Source: DATJLQ01 sp035509415 | Lineage (GTDB): Bacteria > Pseudomonadota > Alphaproteobacteria > JACZXZ01 | Assembly (NCBI GenBank): GCA_035509415.1 | Contig: DATJLQ010000061.1 | Location: forward strand, 1-31,562 | Reading direction: 5' to 3' | DNA: 31,562 nt | In this document: positions 7,166 through 14,560 of the stretch, in pieces | Position numbering within the stretch: position 1 is the first letter of the stretch | Layout: each line of letters starts with the position of its first letter | The notes under the pieces: model-generated | What the model was told of the DNA's origin: nothing | The model's database searches: none | What the model saw: the letters and a program-made list of their open reading frames with translations, nothing else | Program-made: the position numbers and the translations under genes

Positions 7166-7887
7166 GCCGCTCGCCGCTTCGACGGACCCCGCATGCGGCG
7201 CCTGGTGCCGTGGTGGATCGCGACATGGGGGAATCCGCAAGCGCGTAGCACGAGCGCCACGATCTCCTCGGTCGCGCGCGTGTAGGCGTCGTCGTCGAGA
7301 CGCTTCACGCCGAGCACGGCGCGCACTTGGGTTTCGAAATCGGCGTAGGTCTGGGTCGCGGCCCAGATGAAGAAGAACAGGTGGCGCGGATCGAGCGGCG
7401 CCATCCGCCCTGTGCGCATCCAGCCCTCGAGCACCGATGCGCGGTCGTCGACGAGATCCTTGAGCTCCTTGCGCAAGTACGGCCCGAGCTCGCGCGCGCC
7501 GTGGATCACCTCGTTCGCGAACACCTTGGACGCCTCGGGATAGCGGCGCGAGAAATGCATCTTCATGCGCACATATTGCTCGATCGCGGCGGCGGGATCG
7601 CTCTCATGCCGGATGATGTCGGTCTCGGCGAGCCAGAGGGTGAGGATATTATCGAGCACGGCGCGGTAGAGGGCGCGCTTCCCCTTGAAATAATAATGGA
7701 GGTTTGCCTGCGGGATGCCCGCGCGCCGCGCGATCTCGGCGACGCGCGCCCCCTTGAAGCCCGCGCGCGCGAACTCGCTCTCGGCCGCGCGCAGGATCGC
7801 CTCCTCGTTGGAGCGCCGGATGCGGCCCTTGGCCGCGCTCGGGCGCGCCGCGGGGGCCGCGTTATTTCGTGCCGAAGAGACGGTCAC
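7159..7887 (-). CDS. rutR: RutR-like TetR-family repressor
   Basis: The protein of about 242 aa has an N-terminal TetR helix-turn-helix (RAGIPQANLHYYFKGKRALYRAVL). Its C-terminal domain matches E. coli RutR closely by eye: LTLWL, EQYVRMK, SRRYPEAS, LVDDRASVLEGWM, APLDPRHLFFFIWA, TQTYADF. RutR senses uracil and thymine and represses pyrimidine-use genes. A matching operator lies before urc1 at 11084-11099, so this gene, last in the urc1-urc4-upp-rutR operon, probably autoregulates it. No ATG lies before the domain without a long overlap into upp. The GTG at 7887 overlaps the end of upp by 26 nt and is my best start; an ATG at 7980 is possible. The stop overlaps the convergent amidohydrolase by 7 nt. 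Confidence 0.88.
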   Translation of the reverse strand: MTVSSARNNAAPAARPSAAKGRIRRSNEEAILRAAESEFARAGFKGARVAEIARRAGIPQANLHYYFKGKRALYRAVLDNILTLWLAETDIIRHESDPAAAIEQYVRMKMHFSRRYPEASKVFANEVIHGARELGPYLRKELKDLVDDRASVLEGWMRTGRMAPLDPRHLFFFIWAATQTYADFETQVRAVLGVKRLDDDAYTRATEEIVALVLRACGFPHVAIHHGTRRRMRGPSKRRAAQ

Positions 7888-8494
7888 CCGCGTCTCCCAA
7901 TCCAGGCACGATGTAGCCGTGGGCGTCGAGGGCCGGGTCGATGGCGGCGGTGTAGATCGGCACCTCCGGATGCTCGGCATGCACCGTCTCGATTCCCTGG
8001 CGCGCCGCGATCAGGCAGACGAACTTCACGTTGACGACGCCCACTTCCTTGAGCCGGCTCAGCGCCGCCGAGGCCGAATGGCCGGTCGCGAGCAAGGGAT
8101 CGAGCAGGATCGTGCGCCGCTCGGCGATGTCCTCGGGGAGCTTCATGTAATACTCGACCGCGACCAGCGTCTCGGGCTCGCGGTAGAGGCCGATATGGCC
8201 GACGCGCGCAGACGGCACGAGATCGAGCATCGCATCGACGAAGCCGAGCCCCGCACGCAGGATCGGCACCAGGCACAGCTTCTTGCCCTCGATCATGGGC
8301 GCCTCGAGGTGGCCGAGCACGGTCTCGACCGGCGTTGGGGCAAGCGGCAGGTCGCGCGTCGCCTCGTAGAGCATGAAGGGGCTGATCTCGCGCATGAGCT
8401 GGCGGAACTGGCCGGTCGAAGTGTCCTTGCGCCGCATCAGGCTGAGCTTGTGCTGCACGAGGGGGTGGTCGATGACGAAAAGGTTCTGGGTCAT
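7862..8494 (-). CDS. upp: Uracil phosphoribosyltransferase
   Basis: Converts uracil and PRPP to UMP. The 210-aa product has the PRPP-binding loop LDPLLATGHSA, the conserved PILRAGLGFVDAM and GHIGLYRE segments, and the C-terminal uracil-binding GYIVPGLGDAGDR. The length is the usual one. It is third in the operon after urc4 (22-nt gap) and before rutR (overlapping). In the URC pathway known from yeast, uracil phosphoribosyltransferase (URC6/FUR1) supplies UMP to URC1, so here it is likely catabolic rather than only salvage. The start at 8494 gives the standard N-terminus; the ORF extends further upstream only through urc4 sequence. Confidence 0.96.
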   Translation of the reverse strand: MTQNLFVIDHPLVQHKLSLMRRKDTSTGQFRQLMREISPFMLYEATRDLPLAPTPVETVLGHLEAPMIEGKKLCLVPILRAGLGFVDAMLDLVPSARVGHIGLYREPETLVAVEYYMKLPEDIAERRTILLDPLLATGHSASAALSRLKEVGVVNVKFVCLIAARQGIETVHAEHPEVPIYTAAIDPALDAHGYIVPGLGDAGDRLFGTK

Positions 8495-8516
8495 GGGGGT
8501 TCCCTGAGCTGCGATC

Positions 8517-9770
8517 TCAGAACACGGTGCCGTCGCTCTCGATCGCGAGCGGCGGTCCGCCATCGGCGCGGCGCGTGCGCGCAAGCGCGCGTCCGGCCGC
8601 CCAGGTCCCGCCCTCGAGCACGCGCGCGAGCGGCAATGACGCGGCATCGAGGCCGAGACGCATGCGCAACGCCTCGGCGATACGGTCGAGGAGGGCCACG
8701 GTGAGGGCGCGCCATTCGACGACCGCCTCGTCGCCCGGCTTGAGTGCCCGCCGCAGAAGCGCGGGCTCGCGCGCGACGATCAGGCCCGCATCGATCATGA
8801 GGCCGCCATTGCGGTATTCGGCGAGACCGGTGAGCCGGTCGATCTCCACGACCGCCACGCCCGCCGCCTCGAGGGGCTCGATGAGCGAATAGGCGAGCCA
8901 TTGGGAGAGCTTGTGGAACGGGACGAGGCCGCCGGTCGCGGGGTCTTCGCCCGTTTCGGCGCGGATCGCACCGTGGCGCCAGGTGTCGCCGAGATCGACG
9001 CCGTCCAGCCTCTCGCGCCCGGGCCAGATCGAGCCGAGCCCGTGGAGCAGGGCCGCGAGAATCGCAGGCGCGGGGAGGGCGTCGCCGCGCGCCCGGCGCT
9101 TCAACGCGTCGAACAGATTGCCGATACGCGCGGGCGTGCCGAAAAGCTCGGGATGGGCCTCGAGCGCTGACCCCAAATTGCGCAGCAAGGAGGCGCGCCC
9201 CTCGAGCCCGGCGAGCGGATTCGAGGGCGTCACCTGCATCGCGTCGGCGAGCCGTGCGGCGCTCAGCGATTTGAGACCGGCCGCATCGGCGCGCAAGGGT
9301 GCCGCGCGCGCGCCGGAGAAGAGGCCGCCCGCAAACCCCTCGAAGCTCGCGACCGCGAGCCCCTCGGAGCGCCCGTAGGTGGCGCCGTCGGCGCCGCGAT
9401 AGGACCAGGCGCCGCCCGTGCCCGCATCGAGCAGCACGCTCACCACCGCGAGATCGAAGCGGATGCGCGCGATCTCGTCGCGCGACGCGGACTCGAGGGA
9501 TTTCTCGAGTTCCGCCCAGCGGTCCCGTCCGCCCACGGTGAAATGGCGCCAGCGGCTGTGGAACGGGATCTCGAGCGTGGGATAATTCGCGCGCATCGTA
9601 TCGAGCACGAGCGCGACCGTGCTCGCGAGCTTCGAGCCGTCATAGGCGAAATGCCGGAGCTTGCCCGCCTCGCATAGGCCGAGCATCTGCCGCCCGCGCG
9701 CGCGCACCGCGTCGGGCGAGAGCAGCCAGTCGATCGCCGCGCGGGTCGCGTCGTTGGGGGCGGCGCGCAT
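8517..9770 (-). CDS. urc4: URC4-like protein (DUF1688)
   Basis: The 417-aa protein of the DUF1688/URC4 family is known genetically from the uracil catabolism pathway of Lachancea kluyveri but has no settled catalytic mechanism. Recognisable parts are the N-terminal ...AIDWLLSPDAVRARG, the central FHSRWRHF and FDLAVVSVLLDAG, and the region TGGLVPFHKLSQWLAYSLIEP. No signal peptide or membrane segment is seen. The ATG at 9770 lies 2 nt after the urc1 stop, and the upp start is 22 nt beyond its own stop, so it sits in the middle of a coupled operon. The neighbour set urc1-urc4-upp supports the assignment. The exact reaction is unknown. Confidence 0.88.
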   Translation of the reverse strand: MRAAPNDATRAAIDWLLSPDAVRARGRQMLGLCEAGKLRHFAYDGSKLASTVALVLDTMRANYPTLEIPFHSRWRHFTVGGRDRWAELEKSLESASRDEIARIRFDLAVVSVLLDAGTGGAWSYRGADGATYGRSEGLAVASFEGFAGGLFSGARAAPLRADAAGLKSLSAARLADAMQVTPSNPLAGLEGRASLLRNLGSALEAHPELFGTPARIGNLFDALKRRARGDALPAPAILAALLHGLGSIWPGRERLDGVDLGDTWRHGAIRAETGEDPATGGLVPFHKLSQWLAYSLIEPLEAAGVAVVEIDRLTGLAEYRNGGLMIDAGLIVAREPALLRRALKPGDEAVVEWRALTVALLDRIAEALRMRLGLDAASLPLARVLEGGTWAAGRALARTRRADGGPPLAIESDGTVF

Positions 9771-9772
9771 GC

Positions 9773-11008
9773 TTATTCGGTGAGGCCGCGGCCCTTGGCG
9801 CGCTCGAGCTCGGTCTCGTCGGGCACCCGCGCGGTGAAGTAGCCGGCCGCCTTCTTCGCGTCCATTTCCACCTGGGCGTCGGGCGGGATGAGGCCGGGCG
9901 GAATCTCGACGCGCTCCACCACCTCGATGCCGCTGTCGACGATGGGCTTGAACTTCAAGTCGCTCATGGAGGCGAAGCGGTCGATGCGCGTGATGCCGAG
10001 CCAGTGGAGTACGTCGGGCATCAGCTCCTGGAGCCGCATGTCCTGGACGCCCGCGATGCATTCGGTGCGCTCGAAATACTTCTCGGCACGGTCGCCGCCG
10101 TCCTGGCGCTTCCGCGCATTGTAGACCAGGAACTTGACCACCTCGCCGAGGGCGCGGCCTTCCTTGCGGTTATAGACCACGAGGCCGGCGCCGCCCTCCT
10201 GCGCGGTCGCGATGCACAGCTCGATGCCGTGCACGAGATAGGGCCGGCAGGTGCAGATGTCGGAGCCGAACACGTCCGAGCCGTTGCATTCGTCGTGCAC
10301 GCGGCAGGCGAGCTTCCTCTTGGGGTCGCCGATCGCCGCCACGTCGCCGAAGAAATAGACCGTGAGGCCGCCGATGGGCGGGAGGAACACGTGAAGGTCG
10401 GGGCGCGTCACGAGCTCGGGAAACATCCCGCCCGTGTATTCGAACAGGCCGCGGCGCAAGGCGCTTTCGGCGACGCCGAAGCGCTTCGCGATCCCCGGCA
10501 GGTACCAGACCGGCTCGATCGCCGCTTTGGTCACCTTGACGCTGCCGTCCTCGAACAGGATCTTGCCGTCGGGCTCGAGGCGCTTGGCCGCGATCGCCTG
10601 CTGCAGCTCGGGCATGTTGATGTGCGCCTTGGTGACGGCGATGGTGGGCCGGATGTCCCACCCCTCGGCGAGCCGGTCGGCGAACGCCTCGGCCACCATG
10701 TGACCCCAGGGATCGAGCGAGACGATCTTGTCCGCATCGAACCATTGGGCGTGGGGGCCGATGGGCTCGGCGGGTGCCGTGTTGGTGAGGTCGGGGATGT
10801 GGATCGGGTTGAGCTTCCCGGCGGTGATCGCGAGCGCGCGGTAGACCGCATAGGTGCCGGCATGCTGGCCGATCACGTTCTTGCCGCCCTTGGCGCTCGC
10901 GTTCGCGATGAGCGGGCCGCGCTCGGCGGCACTCGCGGCGCCCCACCTGATCGCCAGCGACGGGCTCTGGCCGCGCGGGTGGGAAGTCAGGATTACGTGC
11001 TTTTTCAT
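9773..11008 (-). CDS. urc1: URC1-like GTP cyclohydrolase II homologue
   Basis: The 411-aa protein has a RibA-like domain in its second half, preceded by about 190 residues absent from RibA. The zinc cysteines are present: C241 in RVHDEC and C252/C254 in SDICTC. RKEGRALG (281-288) matches the RibA RQEGR.IG motif. D323-x-R325 (DMR) aligns with the D126-x-R128 pair of E. coli RibA, where the arginine is the proposed nucleophile. The guanine-contacting TNNPKK segment is replaced by ASMSDLK. This fits URC1, thought to open the pyrimidine ring of UMP or a derivative rather than GTP. It is first in the operon, with a RutR-type operator at 11084-11099. Riboflavin synthesis is unlikely because ribB, ribE and ribD are absent. 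Confidence 0.9.
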   Translation of the reverse strand: MKKHVILTSHPRGQSPSLAIRWGAASAAERGPLIANASAKGGKNVIGQHAGTYAVYRALAITAGKLNPIHIPDLTNTAPAEPIGPHAQWFDADKIVSLDPWGHMVAEAFADRLAEGWDIRPTIAVTKAHINMPELQQAIAAKRLEPDGKILFEDGSVKVTKAAIEPVWYLPGIAKRFGVAESALRRGLFEYTGGMFPELVTRPDLHVFLPPIGGLTVYFFGDVAAIGDPKRKLACRVHDECNGSDVFGSDICTCRPYLVHGIELCIATAQEGGAGLVVYNRKEGRALGEVVKFLVYNARKRQDGGDRAEKYFERTECIAGVQDMRLQELMPDVLHWLGITRIDRFASMSDLKFKPIVDSGIEVVERVEIPPGLIPPDAQVEMDAKKAAGYFTARVPDETELERAKGRGLTE

Positions 11009-11070
11009 GGCCTTATGCGCCTCTCCCCGGACCCGTCGCGCATCCGCGCCCGGCCCCGGAAAAAGGGGTG

Positions 11071-11099
11071 AATATGGAGAGACTTGACCAAACGGTCAA
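11071..11099 (-). promoter_or_regulatory. Putative promoter of the urc1-urc4-upp-rutR operon
   Basis: On the minus strand, -35 TTGACC (11099-11094) is followed after 17 nt by -10 CATATT (11076-11071), 5/6 and 4/6 matches to the sigma-70 consensus. The -35 lies inside the RutR-type palindrome, the expected arrangement for a repressor. Confidence 0.6.
11084..11099. promoter_or_regulatory. RutR operator
   Basis: TTGACCAAACGGTCAA matches the E. coli RutR consensus TTGACCAnnTGGTCAA with one mismatch. The palindrome extends to CTTGACC-AAAC-GGTCAAG at 11083-11100. It lies about 76 nt upstream of urc1. No second site of this quality was found in the window. Confidence 0.8.
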
Positions 11100-11126
11100 G
11101 AAATTTCTGGCCCCGGCCGGTGCCGC

Positions 11127-11140
11127 GGCGGCGCGCCGCC
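11127..11140 (-). terminator. Possible terminator of the nas transcript
   Basis: GGCGG-CGCG-CCGCC directly follows the stop of the CysJ-like gene on the minus strand. No clear T-run follows, only AGAAATTT further on, so this is a weak call. Confidence 0.3.
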
Positions 11141-12739
11141 TCAATAGACGTCGGCCTGGTAGCGCCCGCTTTTCTTGAGCCCGGCGACGAAGGCGACCGC
11201 TTCGTTGGCCGAGCGCATGCCGCAGGCCGCGACGATCTCGACCAACGCGTTCTCGACGTCCTTCGCCATGCGCTTCGCGTCGCCGCACACGTAGATATGC
11301 GCCCCCTCCGCGATCCAGGCCCAGAGATCCTGGCGCACCTCGCGCATGCGGTCCTGGACGTAGATCTTGGCCGTGTCGTCGCGCGACCAGGCGAGGGTGA
11401 GGCGCGTGAGGAGGCCCGCGGCCTGCATCGCCGCGAACTCCTCCTCGTAGAAGAAATCGAAAGCACGGTGCTGATGGCCGAAGAAGAGCCAGTTGCGGCC
11501 CCCGGCGCCGGTCGCCTTGCGCTCGTGGAGGAAGGCGCGGAACGGGGCCACGCCGGTGCCCGGCCCGATCATGATGATGGGCACGGCCGGGTCGGCGGGC
11601 AGGCCGAAGCCGTGCGCCTTCTGCACGTAGGTGCGCAGCCTCGCTCCCGGTGCCAGCCGGTCGATGCAGAAGGTGGAGGCGACGCCGAGCCGCTCGCGCG
11701 CACCCACGCGATAACGCACCGCGTCGATGGTGAGGGCGACCTTGCCGGGCTCGGTCTTGAGCGACGACGCGATCGAATAGAGGCGCGGCTGGAGCGGCTC
11801 GAGGGCCTCGATGAAGGCCTCGGCGCTCGGGCGGCAGGCGGCGAACTTCTCGAGGGCGGCCAGCACGTCGAGGGACGCGGCATCGCCGTCCGGGTCCTCG
11901 CCCTTGGCCAGCATGAGCGCCTTCTGACGCGTCTTGCCGCCCGCGAGATAGGAGAAGAGCTGGAAGAGCGCGTCGGGTGCCGTGCCGAGGGAGACGGACG
12001 CGGCGAGCGTTTCGGCGAGCGTCTTGTCGCCGACCGGCGTCTCGGGCGCGGCGCCGAGGGCCGCGATCACGGACGCGACGAGGCTCGGGTCGTTGGTCGG
12101 GTAGACGCCGAAGGAATCGCCCGGCGCATAGACCAGGCCGTTCTCGCCGAGATCGAACTCGACGTGCCAAGTGTCCTTCTCCGAGCCCGGCTTGTTGAGG
12201 CGCCGGCGCGCGAGCAGCGTCGATTCGACCGGATTGTCGCGCGAATAGCCGGGCGCCGCGGGCTCGGTCGCCGCCGCCGAAGCCGGCGCGGCCGCGGCCG
12301 CCGGGACCGCACCCATCTCGCCATAAAGCGTCTTCAGCGCGCGCGCGGTTTCCTTGCCGCCCGGCACGCACAGATTGAGCCGCCCCTCCTTCTTGAGGAA
12401 GAGCGCGTCCGCATAATCCGCGCAATTGTAGCCGCATTGGCCGCAATCCTGCTGCGCCATCGCCGCCATCATGCGCCGTCGCAGGGGACGGCCTTGCGCG
12501 AGCTTCATGCGATCATCGAGACGCAAGGTCTGGTCGTGCCAGGGCGCCTCGCCGTCGTCGCCGTCGCCCGGCGCGGCGCCGGGTGTCGGTGCCGCGGGCG
12601 CGGTGGAATTGGGCGCCGCCTTCGCCTCGGCACTCATGAGGCCGTTGAAGAAGCCGTTGAGCCAGGCGCGTTGCGCGGGCGTGAAGGGTGCCGTGGCCGG
12701 GATCAGCTCGACGAGCGGCGGCTGCGCCTGGTCGGTCAC
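11141..12739 (-). CDS. CysJ-like FAD/NADPH reductase with N-terminal 4Fe-4S domain
   Basis: The 532-aa protein supplies electrons from NADPH, presumably to the NirA-like siroheme enzyme encoded just upstream. The order is: N-terminal motif TPAQRAWLNGFFNGLM (20-35) resembling the CysJ N-terminus; a four-cysteine FeS domain C99-x2-C102-x3-C106-x17-C124 (PF04060-like); then an FAD/ferredoxin-NADP reductase part with RLYSIASS, GVAST, GPGTGVAPFRAF, YVCGD and a C-terminal QADVY. The FMN flavodoxin domain of canonical CysJ is missing and the FeS domain occupies its place. The start is GTG at 12739, overlapping the nirA stop by 4 nt (GTGA). It is often annotated as sulfite reductase alpha subunit; the nas operon context favours nitrite. 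A longer in-frame reading upstream is only antisense to the nirA frame. Confidence 0.88.
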   Translation of the reverse strand: MTDQAQPPLVELIPATAPFTPAQRAWLNGFFNGLMSAEAKAAPNSTAPAAPTPGAAPGDGDDGEAPWHDQTLRLDDRMKLAQGRPLRRRMMAAMAQQDCGQCGYNCADYADALFLKKEGRLNLCVPGGKETARALKTLYGEMGAVPAAAAAPASAAATEPAAPGYSRDNPVESTLLARRRLNKPGSEKDTWHVEFDLGENGLVYAPGDSFGVYPTNDPSLVASVIAALGAAPETPVGDKTLAETLAASVSLGTAPDALFQLFSYLAGGKTRQKALMLAKGEDPDGDAASLDVLAALEKFAACRPSAEAFIEALEPLQPRLYSIASSLKTEPGKVALTIDAVRYRVGARERLGVASTFCIDRLAPGARLRTYVQKAHGFGLPADPAVPIIMIGPGTGVAPFRAFLHERKATGAGGRNWLFFGHQHRAFDFFYEEEFAAMQAAGLLTRLTLAWSRDDTAKIYVQDRMREVRQDLWAWIAEGAHIYVCGDAKRMAKDVENALVEIVAACGMRSANEAVAFVAGLKKSGRYQADVY

Positions 12740-14535
12740 GACACGGCCTCCGCGAGCATGAGGGATTTGAGCGCATCGAGCTCGTGACGCGTTGCGAAGG
12801 CGAGGAAGGTCTCGTCCGGCCCCGCGCGGTGGGCGAGATAGGCGCGCAGCATGCCCTCGATCGTGCGCGGCGCGTCGCTCGCCTTCACGTCGCGGAAGAG
12901 CTCGCGCGCGAGGCGCGCGTCGGCACCGGCACCGCCGCCCACCAGGATGTGATAGCCCTCGACCGGCTCGCTGCCCTCGGCCCCCTCGACCTTGCAGGCG
13001 AGGAGCCCGATATCGCCGATATAGTGCTGGGCGCAGGAATTGGGGCAGCCGGTCAGATGGATGTTGAGGGGCGTGTCGAGCCGGACGCGCGCGTCGCACC
13101 AGTGCGCGATCTCCTCGGCGTGGCGCTTGGTGTCCGAAGCCGCGAACTTGCAGCCCACATTGCCGGTGCAGGCGATGAGCCCCGTGCGCAGGCTGCTCGC
13201 CTCGATCGAAAGCCCGAGGGACGCGATCTCGGCCCGGACCGCCGCGACGCGATCCTCGGCGACGCCGGAGATCAAGAGGTTCTGCCAAACCGTGAGGCGG
13301 ATGTCGCCGTCGCCATGGTCGGCCGCGACGCGCGCGAGGCCGCGCATCTGCTCGGCGCTCATTTTGCCCACCGGGAGCGCCACGCCGATCCAGAACAGCC
13401 CCGCCTGCTTCTGCGCATGGACGCCGATATGGGCCGCGCGGTCGGGCTCGGGCCGCGGCAAGAGCGCCGCGTCGGGGACCCGCGCGAGCGTGCGCCCCAG
13501 CTTCTCCTCGACGAGGGCGAGGAACTTCTCGATCCCGAATCCGTCGAGCACGTATTTGAGCCGCGCCTTGGCGCGATTGGTGCGGTCGCCATGGTCGATG
13601 AAGACGCGCACCACCGCGTCGGCGACGGCGGTCGCCTCGGCCGGCCTGACCGCGATCCCGGTCGCGCGTGCGAAGTCGCGATGGCCGGTGATGCCGCCGA
13701 GCACGAGCTTGAACCACACGCCCGCCTCGACGCCGAATCCGTCCTTCACCTCGACCGCCTGGAAGCCGATGTCGTTGGTGTCCTCGAGAGCCGCGATGGT
13801 GCCGCCGCCGTCGAAGGCGACGTTGAACTTGCGCGGGATGCCGTAGAGCGAGCGGTCGTTGAGGATGTGGAAATGCCATTCGCGCGCATAGGAGCGCGTG
13901 TCGATGAGCTCCTTGGGGTCGATGCCCGCGGTCGGCGTGCCGGTGACGTTACGAATATTATCGGCGCCCGCGCCGCGCGAGCAGAGGCCGATCTCCTGCA
14001 CCGCCTCGATCATGGCGACCGCGTTCCGGGGCGCGATCTCGCGGATCTGGATGTTGGCGCGCGTGGTCACGTGCGCGTAGCCGCCGCCATAGCGCTCGGC
14101 GAGATCGCCCAGGGCAGCGAGCTGGGCGTGGCGCAGGATGCCGTTCGGCATGCGCAGGCGGCACATATAGGAGTCTTGCGCGGGGGCGACGTAGAACAGG
14201 CCGAGAAAGCGCCAGCGGAAATTGTCCGGCGGCTTCGGCGCCTCGTTCGCCGCCGCCTGCGCCTTGAGGCGCTCGTAGCCGTCGAAGGGATGGAGCTCGC
14301 GCTTGAACTTCTCCGGGTCGGCGAGCTTCTTGCCCGCGCGGAGGAACCGGTCCTGCGCCTTGATGTGCGCGGCGTCGGGGCCGGTGGGCTCGCCCGCGGG
14401 CTCGCTTCCGTTTCCACCCGGCGAGACTTGCGCGCGCGCGACGCGGCCCGCCGAGAAGCCCGAGGCGAAGCCCTCGAGATAGCGCTTCTGCTCGTCGGCG
14501 AACTCGCCGCCCGGGACCGGCTCGGGCGCGTTCAT
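12736..14535 (-). CDS. nirA: NirA-like siroheme/4Fe-4S nitrite (or sulfite) reductase
   Basis: The 599-aa enzyme carries out six-electron reduction of nitrite to ammonium in the cytoplasm. Two ferredoxin-like halves (about 120-190 and 370-430) and two siroheme/FeS halves are visible. The cluster ligands are C456 and C462 (ACTGNVGCKF) plus C497 and C501 (TGCPNSCAQH). Substrate-side RLRMPNG and TTRANIQIR are present. The N-terminus has EQKRYLEGFASGFSAG, a short motif like that of the partner reductase. No NirB/NirD is present, so this enzyme probably provides nitrite reduction in the nas operon. The ATG at 14535 follows AAGGGCG; upstream in-frame ATG 14589 would extend into the globin gene. Nitrite is favoured over sulfite because of context, not because of residues. 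Confidence 0.88.
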   Translation of the reverse strand: MNAPEPVPGGEFADEQKRYLEGFASGFSAGRVARAQVSPGGNGSEPAGEPTGPDAAHIKAQDRFLRAGKKLADPEKFKRELHPFDGYERLKAQAAANEAPKPPDNFRWRFLGLFYVAPAQDSYMCRLRMPNGILRHAQLAALGDLAERYGGGYAHVTTRANIQIREIAPRNAVAMIEAVQEIGLCSRGAGADNIRNVTGTPTAGIDPKELIDTRSYAREWHFHILNDRSLYGIPRKFNVAFDGGGTIAALEDTNDIGFQAVEVKDGFGVEAGVWFKLVLGGITGHRDFARATGIAVRPAEATAVADAVVRVFIDHGDRTNRAKARLKYVLDGFGIEKFLALVEEKLGRTLARVPDAALLPRPEPDRAAHIGVHAQKQAGLFWIGVALPVGKMSAEQMRGLARVAADHGDGDIRLTVWQNLLISGVAEDRVAAVRAEIASLGLSIEASSLRTGLIACTGNVGCKFAASDTKRHAEEIAHWCDARVRLDTPLNIHLTGCPNSCAQHYIGDIGLLACKVEGAEGSEPVEGYHILVGGGAGADARLARELFRDVKASDAPRTIEGMLRAYLAHRAGPDETFLAFATRHELDALKSLMLAEAVS

Positions 14536-14560
14536 GGATCGCCCTTGGCGCGCGCGGGGC

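Noticed and set aside
11051..11066. CCCCGGAAAAAGGGG as a terminator between the nas and urc operons
   Set aside because: The stem is only four base pairs and it lies downstream of the predicted urc1 start site, so it would fall in the urc1 leader rather than end the nas transcript.
11141..13879. A 912-codon minus-strand frame extending the CysJ-like protein upstream
   Set aside because: The extra 380 codons are in a shadow frame of nirA. The GTG at 12739 overlapping the nirA stop by GTGA, with a CysJ-like N-terminus, is the better start.
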